From: Cyclobacteriaceae bacterium
GTDB lineage: Bacteria; Bacteroidota; Bacteroidia; Cytophagales; Cyclobacteriaceae
Direction of reading: 5' to 3'
Length of the DNA: 43,249 bases
Assembly: GCA_026989535.1 (NCBI GenBank)
Contig: JALSJD010000228.1
Coordinates: 1 to 43,249 of the forward strand
Part shown: one piece after another, positions 11,119 to 19,400 of the stretch
Position numbering within the stretch: the first letter of the stretch is position 1
Layout of the letters: every line of letters starts with the position of its first letter
Made by a program: the position numbers and the translations under genes
The notes under the pieces: model-generated
Databases searched by the model: none
Seen by the model: only the letters and a program-made list of their open reading frames with translations
What the model was told of the DNA's origin: nothing

Positions 11119-11518
11119 TATTTAACTGGTTATTTCTTTGAATAAACATATACATTGCGTGTGGCAACATAAGAAATGTCATACCTGAAAAAGGTATCAT
11201 ATAAACTCCAATTAATACTACTACTAAATATGCTATAATGAATTTTTTTGGGACTATTTTATTCGTTTTTTCTATATAATCTACAAGAATTCCAATCGGA
11301 ATAATTAAAAGACCAAAATATACAAACCAAAAAGAAGCAAAGGTTTCATAATTCATTACTCCATTTAACAATGGAAACTCGAAAAGACCTTCACTAATTT
11401 TAAAAAATAAGGTTTTAGAAAACGCTAAAAATTGTTTTCCAAAAGCAAATGGTGATACACCTAACAAAAAATGTGCAATTCCTGTATAGATTAATATTTT
11501 CCCATTGATTAATTTCAT
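11105..11518 (-). CDS. Small integral membrane protein, DUF6463-like
   Basis: 137 residues with four predicted membrane helices: residues about 7-25, 59-81, 92-110 and 113-130. The pattern of a first helix IYTGIAHFLLGVSPF, a second helix FASFWFVYFGLLIIPIGILV and a last helix pair resembles the DUF6463 group of small membrane proteins (from memory). No catalytic motif is visible. It overlaps the downstream DUF2867-like gene by 14 bases and follows the Crp/Fnr gene after 68 bases. Confidence 0.65.
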   Translation of the reverse strand: MKLINGKILIYTGIAHFLLGVSPFAFGKQFLAFSKTLFFKISEGLFEFPLLNGVMNYETFASFWFVYFGLLIIPIGILVDYIEKTNKIVPKKFIIAYLVVVLIGVYMIPFSGMTFLMLPHAMYMFIQRNNQLNNGKI

Positions 11519-11586
11519 AATTTAACTATTTTGTTTGAAGTGCAAAATACTTGTTTTCTCAAAAATATTTTTTGACCTATATCAAA

Positions 11587-12114
11587 TTATTCGTTTGATG
11601 CTCTTATTCTACTTAAGGTTTCTTGTGTTATTCCTAAAAAAGATGCGATATCTCCCAATGGTACTGTTAATTCAATCTGTGGATATTGCTTTACTAAACT
11701 TTTATACCGTTGTTTAACAGTTTTAAATTGAAGAGAAACAATTCTATGTCTAAATTGAACAATTACTTTTGATAAAATAACACGAAATAAATGTTCAAAA
11801 TCGTGATGACTTTTACAGAGCAATTCCACATTACTTTTTTCAGTTTCAAGGATTACACAATTCTCCATAGTTTCAATAAAATGAAGACTTGGTTCGTTTG
11901 TTAGATAACTTGTGCTTGAAGTGATAAATTCATTCTCGAAAGCAAACCAATCAATAATTTTCTTATCATTATTGATGTAATACGCTTTTACAGAACCTTT
12001 TATTAAGTAAAACAATTTGTGTCTTTGTTGTCCTTCCTTTACTATTTGTTCGCCTTTTTTGTATTCAATTATTTTGCTTTTAGTTTCCCAATTCGAAACT
12101 GTTGATTTTTTCAA
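11587..12114 (-). CDS. Crp/Fnr family transcriptional regulator
   Basis: 175 residues: an N-terminal cyclic-nucleotide-binding-like beta barrel (KKGEQIVKEG, FYLIKGSVKAYY, IDWFAFENEFI, about residues 19-110), a long linking helix, and a C-terminal winged helix (VPLGDIASFLGITQETLSRIRAS). The FNR iron-sulfur cysteines are absent and the phosphate-binding cassette of true Crp is not obvious, as in many small Bacteroidota members. It starts at a TTG (12112-12114); the frame upstream has no ATG before a stop. A shorter N-terminus is normal for this subgroup. It probably controls itself and the two genes downstream. Confidence 0.8.
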   Translation of the reverse strand: MKKSTVSNWETKSKIIEYKKGEQIVKEGQQRHKLFYLIKGSVKAYYINNDKKIIDWFAFENEFITSSTSYLTNEPSLHFIETMENCVILETEKSNVELLCKSHHDFEHLFRVILSKVIVQFRHRIVSLQFKTVKQRYKSLVKQYPQIELTVPLGDIASFLGITQETLSRIRASNE

Positions 12115-12175
12115 GACTGCAATAATTTAATGCTATTTTAGTTGATATTTCATTCAATTTTAGTCTGTTTTTAAT

Positions 12176-12440
12176 GACGTACAACGCTGGTGTAAGAAAA
12201 GTGCCACACCCTGTTTTAAAGTGTTGAAGATAGTAATTTTTGTAGACTTTCCTTACCCAAATCAACAAATAAGCAACTTCCATTTTTCGGGTTAGGCCTG
12301 CCTTGCCAGTCAGGCAGGCGTAATTGAACTTACGCCTGCCCTTTCAGGTAGCCACAAGCAAAAATTGTGGGATAACTTGCTGCACTTGCAAAAAAATAAG
12401 CGGCTGGATAACGGCATTTTTTCTTACACAATGTTAGCGG
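12176..12440. other. Long imperfect hairpin, attC-like
   Basis: Arm 12185-12205 (CGCTGGTGTAAGAAAAGTGC...) pairs with arm 12414-12439 (GGCATTTTTTCTTACACAAT...), with further partial matches inward (AATTTTTG near 12235 and CAAAAATT near 12358). The outer ends are GTACAACG at 12179 and GTTAGCGG at 12433. This resembles the R and L core layout of integron attC sites and the TACAACG...GTTAGCGG repeats I recall from Bacteroidota chromosomes. A REP pair (12296-12340) sits in the loop. The region lies directly upstream of the Crp gene. No integrase gene is in the window. Confidence 0.4.
12296..12340. repeat. REP-like double hairpin
   Basis: GCCTGCCT (12296-12303) pairs with AGGCAGGC (12312-12319), and GGCAGGCGTAA (12313-12323) pairs with TTACGCCTGCC (12330-12340) across a 6-base loop. 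The two hairpins share a strand, so they are alternative folds. This is a typical Bacteroidota REP arrangement in non-coding DNA. Confidence 0.75.
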
Positions 12441-12752
12441 TTCGTTTGTTTCATTTCGCCCACTTGAAAGTCAATTATTTAATCCTTTTTTATTTTAAAA
12501 TTGCCTTCTTCCCTCGATAGATAGGTTGCTCATTCGTCCCTTTGTCTGTTTTGGTATGGTTTCAAAAACTTCAATGCCATCAAAAAATCGTCTTTTTCTT
12601 TAGCCAACCAATTCTTACTTTTTGCCTTGAAACAAAAAAATCAAGAAAATTTAATGCTACCACCTCCAGGGTGCATAACATTTTGTCGTTTTAGTTTAAA
12701 CCATTTTGTGTAAGCCCCCTATATTAAAAAGAAAAATAAAATAGAAATCGTC

Positions 12753-12871
12753 ATTCCTGCGCAGGCAGGAATCTGTAGATATGAAAAGGGAATAAACATT
12801 ATGGCTATAATAAATTTTAATCAGTCTTTATTAGTTGTAACATTCTACAGTCCGAATTCCTGCCTGCGCAG
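12753..12871. repeat. REP pair in inverted orientation
   Basis: CTGCGCAGGCAGGAAT (12757-12772) is the exact complement of ATTCCTGCCTGCGCAG (12856-12871). The first copy is also a self-hairpin, ATTCCTGC-gcag-GCAGGAAT (12753-12772). Two inverted REPs about 85 bases apart are the BIME arrangement made by REP-associated (RAYT) transposases. Confidence 0.75.
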
Positions 12872-12944
12872 TTCCTATGTTTGAAGTGAGTAAGTTCCAA
12901 CCTTTGTTTTAACTTCAAAGGTGTATAATTTAATCTATTTTATC

Positions 12945-13049
12945 ATGGGAAAAAGTAAACAATTAGATTTTAGTGGTCATGATATTTTTGTGGGACTTGA
13001 CACCCACCTAAAGAGTTGGAAAACAACTGTTATAGTAGGAATGACGTAA
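12945..13049 (+). pseudogene. IS110-family transposase, N-terminal fragment
   Basis: ATG at 12945 opens 34 codons, beginning MGKSKQLDFSGHDIFVGLDT and ending in a stop at 13047. FVGLDTHLKSWKTTVI matches the N-terminal DEDD-domain start of IS110 transposases (VGIDVHKKSW...), including the first catalytic Asp. After TTVIV the sequence changes to GGAATGACG, which looks like a REP half, so the gene was cut there. The rest of the transposase is absent. Confidence 0.65.
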
Positions 13050-13349
13050 GTGGTTATTTTTCTTTGCATGTGCTTAAGCACTTAACCACAGATTCCCGAA
13101 GCGTTTATTTGGGGGCATAATTTTGAAAAAAACTTACTTTTCTTACCTACTTCTAAAATAAAAGTATAAATAATTAGCGACAAAATGTTATACACCCCAC
13201 CTCCATGGCCTTCGCGCGCTAAGTTTTCCTACCCACACTCCCTGTCCCTGTCTAGCATTTGGGTTAATTTGGGGCTTGACAACTTGCATTTTAGAGAAAA
13301 AATGCCCTGTGCGCTGAATAAATGCTAACGTCTTGCTAAAAATATTTTT

Positions 13350-13694
13350 TTATAAAAATCTTCCTACATTTTCAGGTGGTCGCCCTAAAATAGCTTCACC
13401 GTCCTCATTAACAACAATGGGGCGTTCAATCAATTTGGGATTTTTGGCTAGTATTTTAATCCATTCATCCTCTGAGTAATCCTTTCCTTTAAATTCTGTC
13501 TTATAAATTTTTTCACCCTTTCGAATTAAATACTCAATAGGGAGGTTTAGTTTGTTCACTAAATCACGTAACTCGTCTTCAGTTGGTGGTGTTTTTAAAT
13601 ATTCCACTACATCAACTTCTACACCGGCATCCTTAATAAGTTGCAGGGTTTGGCGGCTCTTAGAACACCTAGGGTTATGGTAAATCTTCAGCAT
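13350..13694 (-). CDS. arsC: ArsC family (glutaredoxin-type) arsenate reductase-like protein
   Basis: 114 residues of the thioredoxin-fold ArsC/Spx superfamily. The N-terminus IYHNPRCSKSR holds the single catalytic Cys of the glutaredoxin-dependent ArsC class; the C-terminal part has ERPIVVNEDGEAILGRPPE with the conserved Arg-Pro of the active site. True arsenate reductase activity is not certain: many chromosomal single-gene members (YfgD-like) have unknown substrates, and no arsB, acr3 or arsR is nearby. Its ATG overlaps the hslV stop by one base (TAATG), so it is translationally coupled to hslV. Confidence 0.85.
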   Translation of the reverse strand: MLKIYHNPRCSKSRQTLQLIKDAGVEVDVVEYLKTPPTEDELRDLVNKLNLPIEYLIRKGEKIYKTEFKGKDYSEDEWIKILAKNPKLIERPIVVNEDGEAILGRPPENVGRFL

Positions 13695-14239
13695 TATTTT
13701 ACTTTTTCAACCATCAAATTATGATTGGTATAAATACAAATATCTGCGGCTATCGTAAGGCTTTCACGTACTATTTCTTCGGCACTCATTGCAGGTGCGT
13801 GCTTTTTAAGTGCATAAGCAGCAGACTGTGCATACATAGCTCCAGAGCCAATGGCTGCTATTTGGTTATCGGGTTCAAGCACATCTCCCGTACCTGAAAT
13901 AACTAGTACTTCTTCTTTATCAGCCACAATTAACATAGCCTCCAGTTTTCTCAGATACCTGTCCATTCGCCAATCTTTGGCCAACTCAATGGCCGAGCGT
14001 TTCATATTACCCGAATACGAATTTAGTTTTTCTTCAAACCGCTCAAGTAAAGTAAAGGCATCTGCGGTAGAGCCAGCAAACCCTGTTACAATTTTACCAT
14101 CGCGCAAGATTCTGATTTTTTTTACATTGCTTTTAGCCACATAATTGCCCATGGTGGCCTGCCCATCGGCTCCTACTACTACTTCGCCATTATGCACTAC
14201 TGCTAATACTGTGGTTGATCTAATTTTTACTTTACCCAT
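13694..14239 (-). CDS. hslV: ATP-dependent protease subunit HslV
   Basis: Proteolytic subunit of the HslUV (ClpYQ) complex, a two-ring dodecamer of the proteasome beta type in the cytoplasm. The 181-residue protein has an 8-residue leader, MGKVKIRS, before the catalytic Thr in [23 protein letters not shown], then [17 protein letters not shown] and the C-terminal [17 protein letters not shown]. hslU is not in this window. The downstream arsC-like gene is coupled by a TAATG overlap. A perfect 26-bp palindrome lies about 80 bases upstream of its start, between it and the E2 gene. Confidence 0.94.
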   Translation of the reverse strand: MGKVKIRSTTVLAVVHNGEVVVGADGQATMGNYVAKSNVKKIRILRDGKIVTGFAGSTADAFTLLERFEEKLNSYSGNMKRSAIELAKDWRMDRYLRKLEAMLIVADKEEVLVISGTGDVLEPDNQIAAIGSGAMYAQSAAYALKKHAPAMSAEEIVRESLTIAADICIYTNHNLMVEKVK

Positions 14240-14317
14240 TTTTATTTTTTACGATTGAATTACAAATAATGTACCGTTGACAAGTTGGCAGGGTTAATCT
14301 CCTCTACTAATTAACAG

Positions 14318-14343
14318 ATTCCTCCCGAGTACTCGGGAGGAAT
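14318..14343. repeat. Perfect 26-bp palindrome (REP-like)
   Basis: ATTCCTCCCGAGT is followed immediately by its complement ACTCGGGAGGAAT. It belongs to the same REP style as the ATTCCTGC...GCAGGAAT hairpins elsewhere here, with a different core. It lies between the E2 gene and hslV, both minus strand, and may also act as a terminator for the E2 transcript. Confidence 0.8.
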
Positions 14344-14363
14344 GACGGTACTACAGGTTGGTT

Positions 14364-16001
14364 TTAGATTAAAATCCTTACAGGATCTTCCAACAAGCCT
14401 TTTAGTGTTTGCAAAAAGGCTGCTCCCAAAGCACCATCAACCACTCGATGGTCTGATGAAAGGGTTACTTTCATCACATTGCCTGGCACTAGTTGCCCAT
14501 CTTTTACAATGGGCGTTTGCTTTATGCCACCAACAGCCAAAATGCAAGCATCAGGCGGATTAATAATAGCCGTAAATTCTTCTACGCCAAACATCCCTAA
14601 ATTAGAAATGGTAAACGTGTTGCCTTCCCAATCTTGTGGCTGCAATTGTTTATTTACTGCCTTTTTGGCTAGGTCTTTTACTTCGGCAGAAATATGCGAT
14701 AATGACTTATTGTCGGCAAAACGAATAACCGGCACCAACAAGCCTTCGTCAACCGCTACGGCTATGCCAATATGTATATGGCGGTTCATTCTAATTTTGT
14801 CGCCCAACCATGATACATTTACCTTTGGGTGTTGGCGTAAGGCAGCAGCCGTTGCTTTAACCACCAAATCGTTAAACGATATTTTTACAGGAGAAATCTC
14901 ATTGAGGCTTTTGCGTGCTTCAATGGCTTTATCCATATTAATTTCCATGGTTACATAGAAATGAGGCGCATTAAATTTGCTTTCGGCCAATCGCTTGCCA
15001 ATTGTTTTTCGCATTTGCGAAACGGGTATTTCTTCATAGCTCTCCTCGCCTACAACCTGCGGTAAAGCAATTGGAGCAGATGCTTTATTAGGTAAAGTAG
15101 CAGAGGTAGTGGCTGTTGGTTGAGCCAAAGGCGTAAACGATTCTACATCTTTTTTAATAATTCTTCCCTGATCTCCTGAGCCTGTAATTTGGGCAATATC
15201 ATAGCCCAAGTCTTTGGCTAATTTTTTAGCTAATGGAGATGCTTTCAGTCGCCCATTTGACGTAGCCGAAACTGCTTGAACAGGTGCAGAAGATACCTGT
15301 GTTATAGGTGCAGGTGTACTTTGGCTTGTTTTTGTTTCACTTGGTGCTTCAACTTTAGCAGCAACTGGTACGGCAGATTCTGCTTTAAGCAAAGTTTCAA
15401 AATCAGCTCCTTTTTCACCAATAATAGCCAATATGCCATCTACAGGTACAGATTCACCTGCTTTATGACCAATGTAAAGCAGTTCGCCATCATCGTACGA
15501 TTCCAGTTCCATGGTAGCTTTGTCGGTTTCTACTTCTGCCAGAATATCTCCTGAAACAACTTGGTCGCCTACTTTTTTAAGCCAAGAAGCAATTACACCT
15601 TCTTCCATGGTGTCGCTCATTTTGGGCATACGAATTACAGTAGCATTTATAGAGGAGGTATCGATGGTTTCGGCAGAAGCCGGAGATGGAGCAGGCGCTT
15701 CTTTTATTTCTTCTTTAGCAGCAGGCACCGAAGTTTCGGTAAGCAAGGCAGTATAATCTTCGCCCTTTTCGCCAATTATGGCAATAATGCCATCTACTGG
15801 GGCAGCTTCTTTTTCTTTAACTCCGATGTATAACAGTATGCCATCATCGTACGATTCTAGCTCCATGGTGGCCTTGTCGGTTTCCACTTCTGCTAAAATG
15901 TCTCCTGAAGACACCTGATCGCCCACTTTTTTCAACCAGGAGGCAATTACACCTTCCTCCATGGTATCACTCATTTTGGGCATTCTAATTACTTCTGCCA
16001 T
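14364..16001 (-). CDS. pdhC: Pyruvate dehydrogenase E2 (dihydrolipoyl acetyltransferase), two lipoyl domains
   Basis: Core enzyme of the pyruvate dehydrogenase complex; it moves acetyl groups from E1 to CoA through lipoyl arms. The 545-residue protein has two lipoyl domains (about residues 1-80 and 121-203) with lipoyl-lysines in ETDKATMELES at K43 and K161, an E3/E1-binding domain (KASPLAKKLAKDLGYDIA...GRIIKKD, about 253-286) and a catalytic domain ending in the active-site LSSDHRVVDGALGA. Ala-Pro-rich linkers join the domains. The two lipoyl segments are nearly identical even at the DNA level, pointing to recent duplication or gene conversion. E1 and E3 genes are not in the window. A strong Bacteroidota promoter lies 19 bases upstream. 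Confidence 0.94.
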   Translation of the reverse strand: MAEVIRMPKMSDTMEEGVIASWLKKVGDQVSSGDILAEVETDKATMELESYDDGILLYIGVKEKEAAPVDGIIAIIGEKGEDYTALLTETSVPAAKEEIKEAPAPSPASAETIDTSSINATVIRMPKMSDTMEEGVIASWLKKVGDQVVSGDILAEVETDKATMELESYDDGELLYIGHKAGESVPVDGILAIIGEKGADFETLLKAESAVPVAAKVEAPSETKTSQSTPAPITQVSSAPVQAVSATSNGRLKASPLAKKLAKDLGYDIAQITGSGDQGRIIKKDVESFTPLAQPTATTSATLPNKASAPIALPQVVGEESYEEIPVSQMRKTIGKRLAESKFNAPHFYVTMEINMDKAIEARKSLNEISPVKISFNDLVVKATAAALRQHPKVNVSWLGDKIRMNRHIHIGIAVAVDEGLLVPVIRFADNKSLSHISAEVKDLAKKAVNKQLQPQDWEGNTFTISNLGMFGVEEFTAIINPPDACILAVGGIKQTPIVKDGQLVPGNVMKVTLSSDHRVVDGALGAAFLQTLKGLLEDPVRILI

Positions 16002-16020
16002 AATTCGATTGTTAAGTGTG

Positions 16021-16051
16021 CAAAATTAGCAGGATGAATTTTACTAACAAA
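16021..16051 (-). promoter_or_regulatory. Bacteroidota promoter of the E2 gene (TTTG-N19-TAATTTTG)
   Basis: On the minus strand TTTG (16048-16051) is followed after exactly 19 bases by TAATTTTG (16021-16028), matching the Bacteroidota -33/-7 consensus with ideal spacing. The -7 box ends 19 bases before the ATG at 16001. The rest of the 16052-16446 gap shows no gene that I can support. Confidence 0.75.
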
Positions 16052-16446
16052 CAATGCACTAAAATATATCTGGTTAATGTTTCTGATAAATGTCGCCCGT
16101 TGATAGGTGCAGATTAATTTTTGAGGTTTTATTTCAAGCTCTAACCTGATTAATATTTAGCAGGGTGTAGTACTTTTTTGCTATTTTATTAGTACAAACC
16201 ACCTACGCTTTGCTTCGGTCGGTTAAAAATGGCAAATGTGTGCGGTTGTAGAACCTATTTTTACTTTGCAAGAGTCCATATACAAGTGAAAGATGCACAT
16301 AAATATTTGATTGATGGGCTTATACAAACGAACCGTGGGTTTTACCTATAAAAAATGAACTTATTGGCAACTGGTAGCGACCGAAACTACTAATTAACAT
16401 TCGATTTACCTTTAAGCTTCGTTTTTACTAAAATTATCATCATAAT

Positions 16447-16464
16447 ATTGCTAATTTTAGCAAT
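16447..16464. promoter_or_regulatory. Palindrome upstream of the restriction-modification operon, possible operator
   Basis: ATTGCTAA-TT-TTAGCAAT is a perfect inverted repeat whose end lies 30 bases before the ATG at 16495. The position suits an operator over the promoter. No TAnnTTTG box is clear here and no controller (C) protein gene is adjacent, so the binding protein is unknown. Confidence 0.45.
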
Positions 16465-16494
16465 GTATTTTTACCTGATCATACCACTTTTATA

Positions 16495-19400
16495 ATGGCC
16501 TTATTTCAAAACTCTGTACTTAATAGATATCTAAAACTACAAGATGCACAGACTATTGAAAAAGCCTATGCAACCTTTACCACCTATTTTCATAATGCGG
16601 CACGGCAGCAGAATATTAGAGAGGCCAAGGAAGAGCAATTTCAAGAAGGCTTTTTACGAGAGCTGTTTGTAAATGTATTGGACTATACGCTAAACCCCGA
16701 GCCTCATTTTAACTTAACCACCGAACTTAAAAACGAAAAAGGAGCAAAAAAGGCCGATGGTGCCATTCTTAAAGAAGGACAAGCCATTGCGGTAATTGAG
16801 CTAAAGAGCACTAAAACTAAAGATTTAGAAAGCATTAGGCAGCAGGCATTTGATTATAAAGCTAACCAAACGGGCTGTGTGTATGTGGTTACGTCTAACT
16901 TTGAAAAGCTTCGTTTTTATGTAAATAATGCCGTTGAGTTTGAAGAGTTTAACCTCTTTAACTTAACACCTGAACGGTTTGCACTGCTGTATTTATGCTT
17001 GCACCAAAGCAATGTGATTAACCATAAACCGCTCGAAATTAAAAATGCTTCGATACGTGAAGAGGAAAATATTACCAAGCAGTTTTATACCGATTACTCC
17101 GTTTTTAAACGAGAGCTTTACCGTGATTTAGTAAAGCTTAATGTAAAAAATGAAGTGTTTAGAGAGGAACTCATTAACCAAGATGCCGATAGAGCGACTA
17201 AAAATATAAAACTTACTCTTTTTAAGAAATCACAGAAATTAATAGACCGTTTTCTGTTTATATTTTTTGGAGAAGACAGGGGCTTACTGCCTCCTAACTC
17301 TACCATTAAAATATTAGAACAATGGAATAAGCTAAAAGAATTGGACGAAATAGTGCCCTTGTACAGCCGATTTATTAAGTACTTTAATTATTTAGATAAA
17401 GGCCGAAAAGGAACTGATAACACAGCCGAAATATTTGCCTATAACGGTGGGCTATTTAAGCCCGACCCTGTGCTAGATAGTATGCTAATAAGCGATGAGC
17501 TTTTGTACAAGCACACCAAGGGCTTATCGCTTTATAATTTTGATAGCCAGATTGATGTAAACATACTGGGGCATATTTTTGAAAACTCATTAAATGAGAT
17601 TGAAAGTGTAAATGCCGAAATTGAGGGCGTTGATTTTGATAAGCAAACCACCAAGCGTAAAAAGGATGGGGTATTTTATACGCCTAAGTACATTACCAAA
17701 TACATAGTAGATAATACGGTAGGTAAGCTTTGTACTGAAAAGAAAACGGAGCTAGGCATTATAGAAGAGGCATATTTTAAAAGCCGTAAAGGGCGAACCA
17801 CCAAAAAGCTAAAGGAGCTACAACAATTATTAAATACTTATCGTGATTGGCTGCTTACTTTAACCATACTCGACCCTGCCTGTGGCTCGGGTGCTTTTTT
17901 AAATCAAGCGTTAGACTTTTTAATAAAAGAACACCAATACATAGATGAACTTGATGCCAAATTAACAGGCAGTGCCATTGTATTCCGTAATATAGAAAAC
18001 ACGGTACTCGAAAATAATATTTATGGGGTTGACCTAAACGAAGAAAGTGTTGAAATTGCCAAGCTCTCGCTTTGGTTGCGTACCGCACAACCTCGTAGGC
18101 AGCTTACCACCCTTAGTAGCAATATTAAATGTGGCAACTCTTTAATTGATGACCCTAAGGTAGCAGGAGCTAAGGCCTTTAATTGGCAACAAGAGTTTCC
18201 ACATGTGTTTAAGGCTAAAGAAAAAGTAGCCTATCATATTACTACTTCCACACACGATAGCCGAACTTCGCAAAGAATGATAGACCATAAAGTACGGCTA
18301 AAAAGAGATGGAGGCGCTAGACCCAAAGCTGAAGCAATATGGCTGGAAGCTAATGATGAAATACTAATTACAGAAACCATCGCCTCCATTGTAAAGGAAG
18401 ATGGCCTAAATGTTATGGCTTATAACATTTGTGGCGACCATATACATTTATTGTTGGTGTGTGAGGAAGAAGATATAACTAGAATTGTAGGAAAAATAAA
18501 AGCAATTACTTCTAAAGAATATAATACCAATAAGGGTATTACAACAAGGGGACATGTCCCCTTGTCAAAAGAAGAAAAGAAAACCTATAACTCCCTATGG
18601 ACACAAAAATTTGGTTGTAAAGAAATTAAAAGTGAAGACCAACTATGGAACACCGTAGAATATATTAAAACTAACCGCCAAAAACACGAGCTGCCTAGTA
18701 ACAAGAAGTTGCAACATCTTGCTGATAAAATTTGCTCCTCCTACGATTACGCTTTTCGTACCGAAACTAAAGGTGGCTTTGATGTTGTAATTGGGAATCC
18801 GCCTTATGGTGCAAGATTAAATGATGCAGAAAAAGAATATATAAGAAAGCAATATCAATCGATGGAGGGTGATTTTGATACATATATATATTTTATGGAG
18901 CTTACCCTTTCTCTTTTAGCCGAATATGGTGAATGTGGCTTAATTATTCCAAATAATATCTTACTTCAAAAATTTGGAAGAAATTTGAGAGAGTTGCTGC
19001 TAAATACTACTTCTATTACTTCTATTATTGATTTAGGGTATGGAGCTTTTGAATACGCAGTTGTTCCAACAACAGTAATTACTTATTCTAATACGATTTC
19101 TAAAAACAATAGAGTTAAGTTTTTGTTTAGACCTAAAAGAACAGATTTTGATATTGCCTTTTCGGAATGCAATCAAGATGAGTTTATAAAGAATCAATTT
19201 TTTGCTTTTAATGTTCAAATAGCACCTGAAGAAAAGTCTTTAATATTAAAGATGGAAAAACGAGGTAGTCGTCTTGAAGAATTATGCGAACTTAAAATTG
19301 GAATTGAGTGCACACCAAATTACATCAATGATAAACCAATAAGTACTATTAGCAAACCAATGGTTAGAGGTCGTAATTTCAATAGGTATCGTTTAGATTT

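Larger units (their letters stand above)
12660..13205. mobile_element. Inverted-repeat relic flanked by a 9-bp direct repeat
   Basis: GGGTGCATAACATTTTGTCG at 12669-12688 is matched by its complement, 19 of 20 bases, at 13178-13197. CCACCTCCA flanks both ends (12660-12668 and 13197-13205), as a target duplication would. Inside are a REP pair, a 34-codon IS110 transposase fragment and a hairpin at 13050-13089 that includes the palindrome GTGCTTAAGCAC. There is no intact transposase. The remainder of the 12441-13349 gap holds no open gene that I can support. Confidence 0.5.

Noticed and set aside
12080-12283. A 67-codon minus-strand frame overlapping the Crp gene start
   Set aside because: Its sequence is low in complexity and runs through the attC-like hairpin; no family match. 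I also considered it as a frameshifted N-terminus of the Crp protein, but the Crp protein already has a normal length.
12441-12668. Coding-like stretch on the minus strand with phrases such as FLDFFVSRQKVRIGWL
   Set aside because: Interrupted by stops in all frames and no family that I can name; treated as non-coding.
16052-16446. Intergenic palindrome-like sequence around CCACCTACGCTTTGCTTCGG
   Set aside because: The arms do not pair well when written out, so I did not call it a REP.
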